From positions 1 through 7,850 of the forward strand of contig JAISOO010000163.1 of assembly GCA_031275595.1 (NCBI GenBank): 7,850 nt of DNA, given 5' to 3'. The notes under the pieces are model-generated. The model did no database searches, was not told the DNA's origin, and saw only the letters and a list, made by a program, of their open reading frames with translations. The position numbers and the translations under genes are program-made. The first letter of the stretch is position 1; every line of letters starts with the position of its first letter. This document shows positions 5,417-7,850 of the stretch, in pieces. Origin of the DNA: Spirochaetaceae bacterium (GTDB lineage: Bacteria > Spirochaetota > Spirochaetia > Treponematales > Breznakiellaceae).

Positions 5417-5815
5417 ATGGCAAAGATGACTCTGGAAGAACTGCGAAAATTGCGGGATTCCAAAAAGACGGACCTGAGCAGGCGGGATGCGGAGGGTAAG
5501 GAAATTCAAGTTATCGTAGGCATGGGTACCTGCGGTATCGCCGCCGGCGCCAAGCTTACGTTGGATGCCTTTATTCAGTCCCTGGATAACCACAAGCTGG
5601 TAGATCAGGTGCTGGTCCGGCAAACCGGCTGCATGGGGCTTTGCCATTCGGAGCCCACCGTGGAAGTGGTGGTTCCCGGCATGCCGGCTGTTATCTACGG
5701 CAGGGTAGACGGAACCGTGGCCGATGAAATCGTAACCAAGCATATCCTGGGGAAACAGCTCCTGGACAATCATATTCTGGATCGCCCCGCCGCGGACATC
5801 ATCGCATCCAGGTAA
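5417..5815 (+). CDS. hndB: Thioredoxin-fold [2Fe-2S] ferredoxin-like subunit (HndB)
   Basis: A 132-residue protein resembling HndB of the four-subunit NADP-reducing hydrogenase and the N-terminal domain of NuoF-like HydB. A charged N-terminal helix (MTLEELRKLRD) leads into the thioredoxin-like [2Fe-2S] domain with VGMGTCGIAAGAK (34-46) and TGCMGLCHSEP (70-80). Only three cysteines are present (C39, C72, C76). The position five residues before C39, where a C-x4-C pair would have its first ligand, is valine (V34). I recall GMGTCGIAAG as common in this subfamily, so this is probably a subfamily trait rather than a mutation; cluster binding is uncertain. A strong GAGGAG...AGGG purine tract (5402-5413) precedes the ATG, in contrast to the ATPase gene upstream. 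The stop overlaps the ribosome-binding site of hndC. Confidence 0.88.
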   Translation: MAKMTLEELRKLRDSKKTDLSRRDAEGKEIQVIVGMGTCGIAAGAKLTLDAFIQSLDNHKLVDQVLVRQTGCMGLCHSEPTVEVVVPGMPAVIYGRVDGTVADEIVTKHILGKQLLDNHILDRPAADIIASR

Positions 5816-5825
5816 GGGGTACACC

Positions 5826-7631
5826 ATGCCATACAGTCATTACATACTTACCTGCGGGGGGACCGCCTGCGAGTCCAACAAGGGAATCGAAATTTTCGAG
5901 CGGCTCAACGCCGAAGCGGAAAAACAGGGGGTCCGGGACCAGGTTCAGATCGTCAAAACCGGCTGTTTCGGTTTTTGTGAACGGGGACCCATCGTCAAAG
6001 TACTGCCGGAGGAATCCTTTTACGTTGATGTAAAACCCGAAGACGCCTGGGAGATCATCGCCGAGCAGATCATCAAAGGCCGGGAAGTCAAACGGCTCCT
6101 CTACAAAGACGATACGGAAAAGAAGTCCACCGTCGCGGTGGAGGATATCGGCTTCTACCAGAAGCAGTTCCGGGTGGTGCTGCGGAACTGCGGCGTCATC
6201 AACCCCGAAAATATCGACGAGTATATCGCTCGGGAAGGGTATACGGGCCTGGAGAAGGTCCTTTTTGAATGGACCCCCGAGCAGGTCATCGAGGAGATGA
6301 AGGCATCCGGCCTCCGGGGCCGGGGGGGCGCGGGTTTCCCCACCTGGCTTAAATGGGATCTGGCCCGCAAAGCCCAGGGGGATGTCAAATACGTGATCTG
6401 TAACGCCGACGAGGGGGACCCCGGGGCCTACATGGACCGGTCCACCATCGAAGGGGACCCCCACTCGGTTATCGAGGGGATGATCACCGCCGGCAAGGCC
6501 ATCGGGGCCCACGAGGGTTTTGTGTATATCCGGGCGGAATACCCCCTGGCCATTGAACGGCTCCGCAGGGCCCTGGGCCAGGCAAGGGATTACGGCCTTA
6601 TCGGAAAGAACATCCTGGGTTCGGGTTTCGACTTCGACATCGAAATCCGGCTGGGCGCCGGGGCCTTTGTCTGCGGCGAGGAAACGGCGCTGATCAAATC
6701 CGTGGAGGGCAACCGGGGTATGCCGGTTCCCAAGCCCCCCTTCCCGGCAAACAAGGGACTCTGGCAGCGGCCCACGATCATCAACAACGTGGAAACCCTG
6801 GCCAATGTGCCGGTAATCACCGCCCGGGGCGGGGCCTGGCTTGCCAAGATAGGGACGGAAAAGTCCAAGGGAACCAAGGTCTTCGCCCTTACCGGCAAAA
6901 TCAAGAACTCCGGCCTGGTGGAAGTGCCTATGGGCACCACCCTGCGGGAGATCATCTTCGAGATCGGCGGGGGCATCAAGGACGGCAAAAAGTTCAAAGG
7001 GGTCCAGACCGGCGGGCCTTCGGGGGGCATCCTCACCGACAAGGTGCTTGACACCCCGATTGACTACGAAAGCCTCACCGCCAACGGCTCGATGATGGGT
7101 TCCGGCGGCATGATCGTCATGGACGAGGACGACTGCGTGGTGGACGTGGCCCGGTTCTACATGGAATTCTGCGTGGACGAAAGCTGCGGCAAGTGTTCCC
7201 CCTGCCGGATCGGCACCACCCAGACCCTCAACCTTTTAGAGAAAATAGCCAAGGGCAACGGGGAAGAGTCGGATCTGGAAAAACTGGAAACCATCGGCAG
7301 GGCCATGTCCAAGGCAAGCCTCTGCCAGTTGGGCATGACGGCCCCCAACCCGACCCTGTCCACCCTGAAAAATTTCCGGGAGGAGTACCTGGAACATATC
7401 CGGGACCACAAATGCCGGGCCGGCAAGTGCAAGAGCCTGCTCCGCTTTATCATCAACGAGGAGAAGTGTATGGGCTGTAGTATCTGCGCCAAACGTTGTC
7501 CGGCAAACTGCATCAGCCAGGTTACGGATTCCGAAAAGAAGCGGCCCCCCTACCGGATCGATCAGGCCAGGTGCGTCAAGTGCGGTGAATGTTTCAAGAA
7601 CTGCAAATTCGGCGCCGTCGCCAAAGGCTAA
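5826..7631 (+). CDS. hndC: NuoF-like flavin/NAD(P)H-binding hydrogenase subunit (HndC/HydB)
   Basis: This is the FMN- and NAD(P)H-binding diaphorase subunit, where bifurcation is thought to occur in HydABC enzymes. The 601 residues carry the full HydB layout. It starts with a thioredoxin-fold [2Fe-2S] domain (C10, C15, C47, C51). The NuoF core follows, with the nucleotide/FMN motifs GLRGRGGAGFPTWLKW (162-177) and NADEGDPGAYMDR (193-205), and an SLBB region (about 350-430). Next are the [4Fe-4S] ligands C454, C457, C460 (ESCGKCSPC) and C500, and the HydB-type CRAGKC pair (530, 535). Last is a two-cluster ferredoxin domain (C548, C551, C554, C558/C562; C583, C586, C589, C593). All expected cysteines are present. 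AAGGGG ahead of the ATG overlaps the hndB stop, ten bases away, indicating tight coupling. An opposite-strand frame at 5799-6512 is a shadow. Confidence 0.96.
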   Translation: MPYSHYILTCGGTACESNKGIEIFERLNAEAEKQGVRDQVQIVKTGCFGFCERGPIVKVLPEESFYVDVKPEDAWEIIAEQIIKGREVKRLLYKDDTEKKSTVAVEDIGFYQKQFRVVLRNCGVINPENIDEYIAREGYTGLEKVLFEWTPEQVIEEMKASGLRGRGGAGFPTWLKWDLARKAQGDVKYVICNADEGDPGAYMDRSTIEGDPHSVIEGMITAGKAIGAHEGFVYIRAEYPLAIERLRRALGQARDYGLIGKNILGSGFDFDIEIRLGAGAFVCGEETALIKSVEGNRGMPVPKPPFPANKGLWQRPTIINNVETLANVPVITARGGAWLAKIGTEKSKGTKVFALTGKIKNSGLVEVPMGTTLREIIFEIGGGIKDGKKFKGVQTGGPSGGILTDKVLDTPIDYESLTANGSMMGSGGMIVMDEDDCVVDVARFYMEFCVDESCGKCSPCRIGTTQTLNLLEKIAKGNGEESDLEKLETIGRAMSKASLCQLGMTAPNPTLSTLKNFREEYLEHIRDHKCRAGKCKSLLRFIINEEKCMGCSICAKRCPANCISQVTDSEKKRPPYRIDQARCVKCGECFKNCKFGAVAKG

Positions 7632-7655
7632 GTCCCATTTTTGAAGGAGTAGTAA

Positions 7656-7850
7656 ATGGTCAACCTTAAAATAAACGGCATTGCCCTCCAGGTGGACGAC
7701 GGGATTACCATTCTGGACGCGGCAAAAAAAATAAACGTGAAGATCCCCACCCTCTGCTATAACCCGGATCTTCCCCCCTGGGCTTCCTGCGGGCTCTGCA
7801 TAGTCCGTACCGCCGGCCCCGGTTCCCCCCGTATGGCCCGGGCCTGTACC
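7656..7850 (+). CDS. hndD: [FeFe]-hydrogenase catalytic subunit, N-terminal fragment (HndD/HydA)
   Basis: An open frame begins at ATG 7656, with GAAGGAG (7643-7649) six bases upstream, and runs off the window after 65 codons. The product begins MVNLKINGIALQVDDG, a plant-type [2Fe-2S] ferredoxin fold with ligands C34, C45, C48 and C64 (LCYNPD...SCGLC...ACT), the standard N-terminus of HydA/HndD and of NuoG. The H-cluster motifs would lie beyond the window, so hydrogenase identity rests on the preceding HndA-B-C order. A NuoG or formate-dehydrogenase-like protein with the same N-terminal domain is the alternative. The gene follows hndC after 24 bases and is surely in the same operon. Confidence 0.85.
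   Translation, partial: MVNLKINGIALQVDDGITILDAAKKINVKIPTLCYNPDLPPWASCGLCIVRTAGPGSPRMARACT

Noticed and set aside
5799..6512. Minus-strand open frame of 237 codons
   Set aside because: It is entirely opposite hndC, whose domains and motifs are complete.

Overview
The window looks like chromosomal DNA from a host-associated spirochaete, most likely a termite-gut Treponema of the T. primitia / T. azotonutricium type. This is an inference, not proof. It rests on the four-subunit electron-bifurcating type [FeFe]-hydrogenase operon, GC-rich coding sequence with AT-rich structured repeats between genes, tRNA genes without an encoded CCA, and a Treponema-like lipoprotein.

Layout. Positions 1-139 hold a structured AT-rich intergenic repeat, followed by a terminator-like hairpin. 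Positions 324-1243 (minus strand) are a radical SAM gene broken near its 3' end by an apparent AT dinucleotide insertion. Divergent from it is a small XRE-family HTH regulator (1384-1737), and the shared intergenic region carries two inverted repeats. Positions 1738-1970 are a GC-rich, hairpin-dense non-coding stretch. Then come tRNA-Met(CAT), apt (adenine phosphoribosyltransferase), tRNA-Gln(CTG) and tRNA-Glu(CTC). Recognisable sigma70-type promoters precede tRNA-Met, apt and tRNA-Gln. A lipoprotein of unknown function lies at 3129-3863.

The right half (4118-7850) is a hydrogenase operon, all on the plus strand: a NuoE-like [2Fe-2S] subunit (HndA/HydC), a small GHKL ATPase, a short thioredoxin-fold [2Fe-2S] protein (HndB), a NuoF-like flavin/NADH subunit (HndC/HydB), and the first 65 residues of the catalytic subunit (HndD/HydA), cut by the window edge. 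By analogy with HndABCD and HydABC enzymes, the complex should couple NAD(P)H (and perhaps reduced ferredoxin) to H2. Electrons would pass through the FMN in HndC and the iron-sulphur clusters to the H-cluster in HndD. The ATPase is the non-structural member and may be regulatory.

The most unusual parts are non-coding. A second copy of the 1-139 repeat (3954-4081) sits in the presumed leader of the hydrogenase operon; both copies keep hairpins at matching places although the stem sequences differ. In addition, three 51-bp tandem units, each with a perfect 9-bp hairpin, fill the whole hndA-ATPase gap and end in a 10-bp hairpin two bases before the ATPase start codon.
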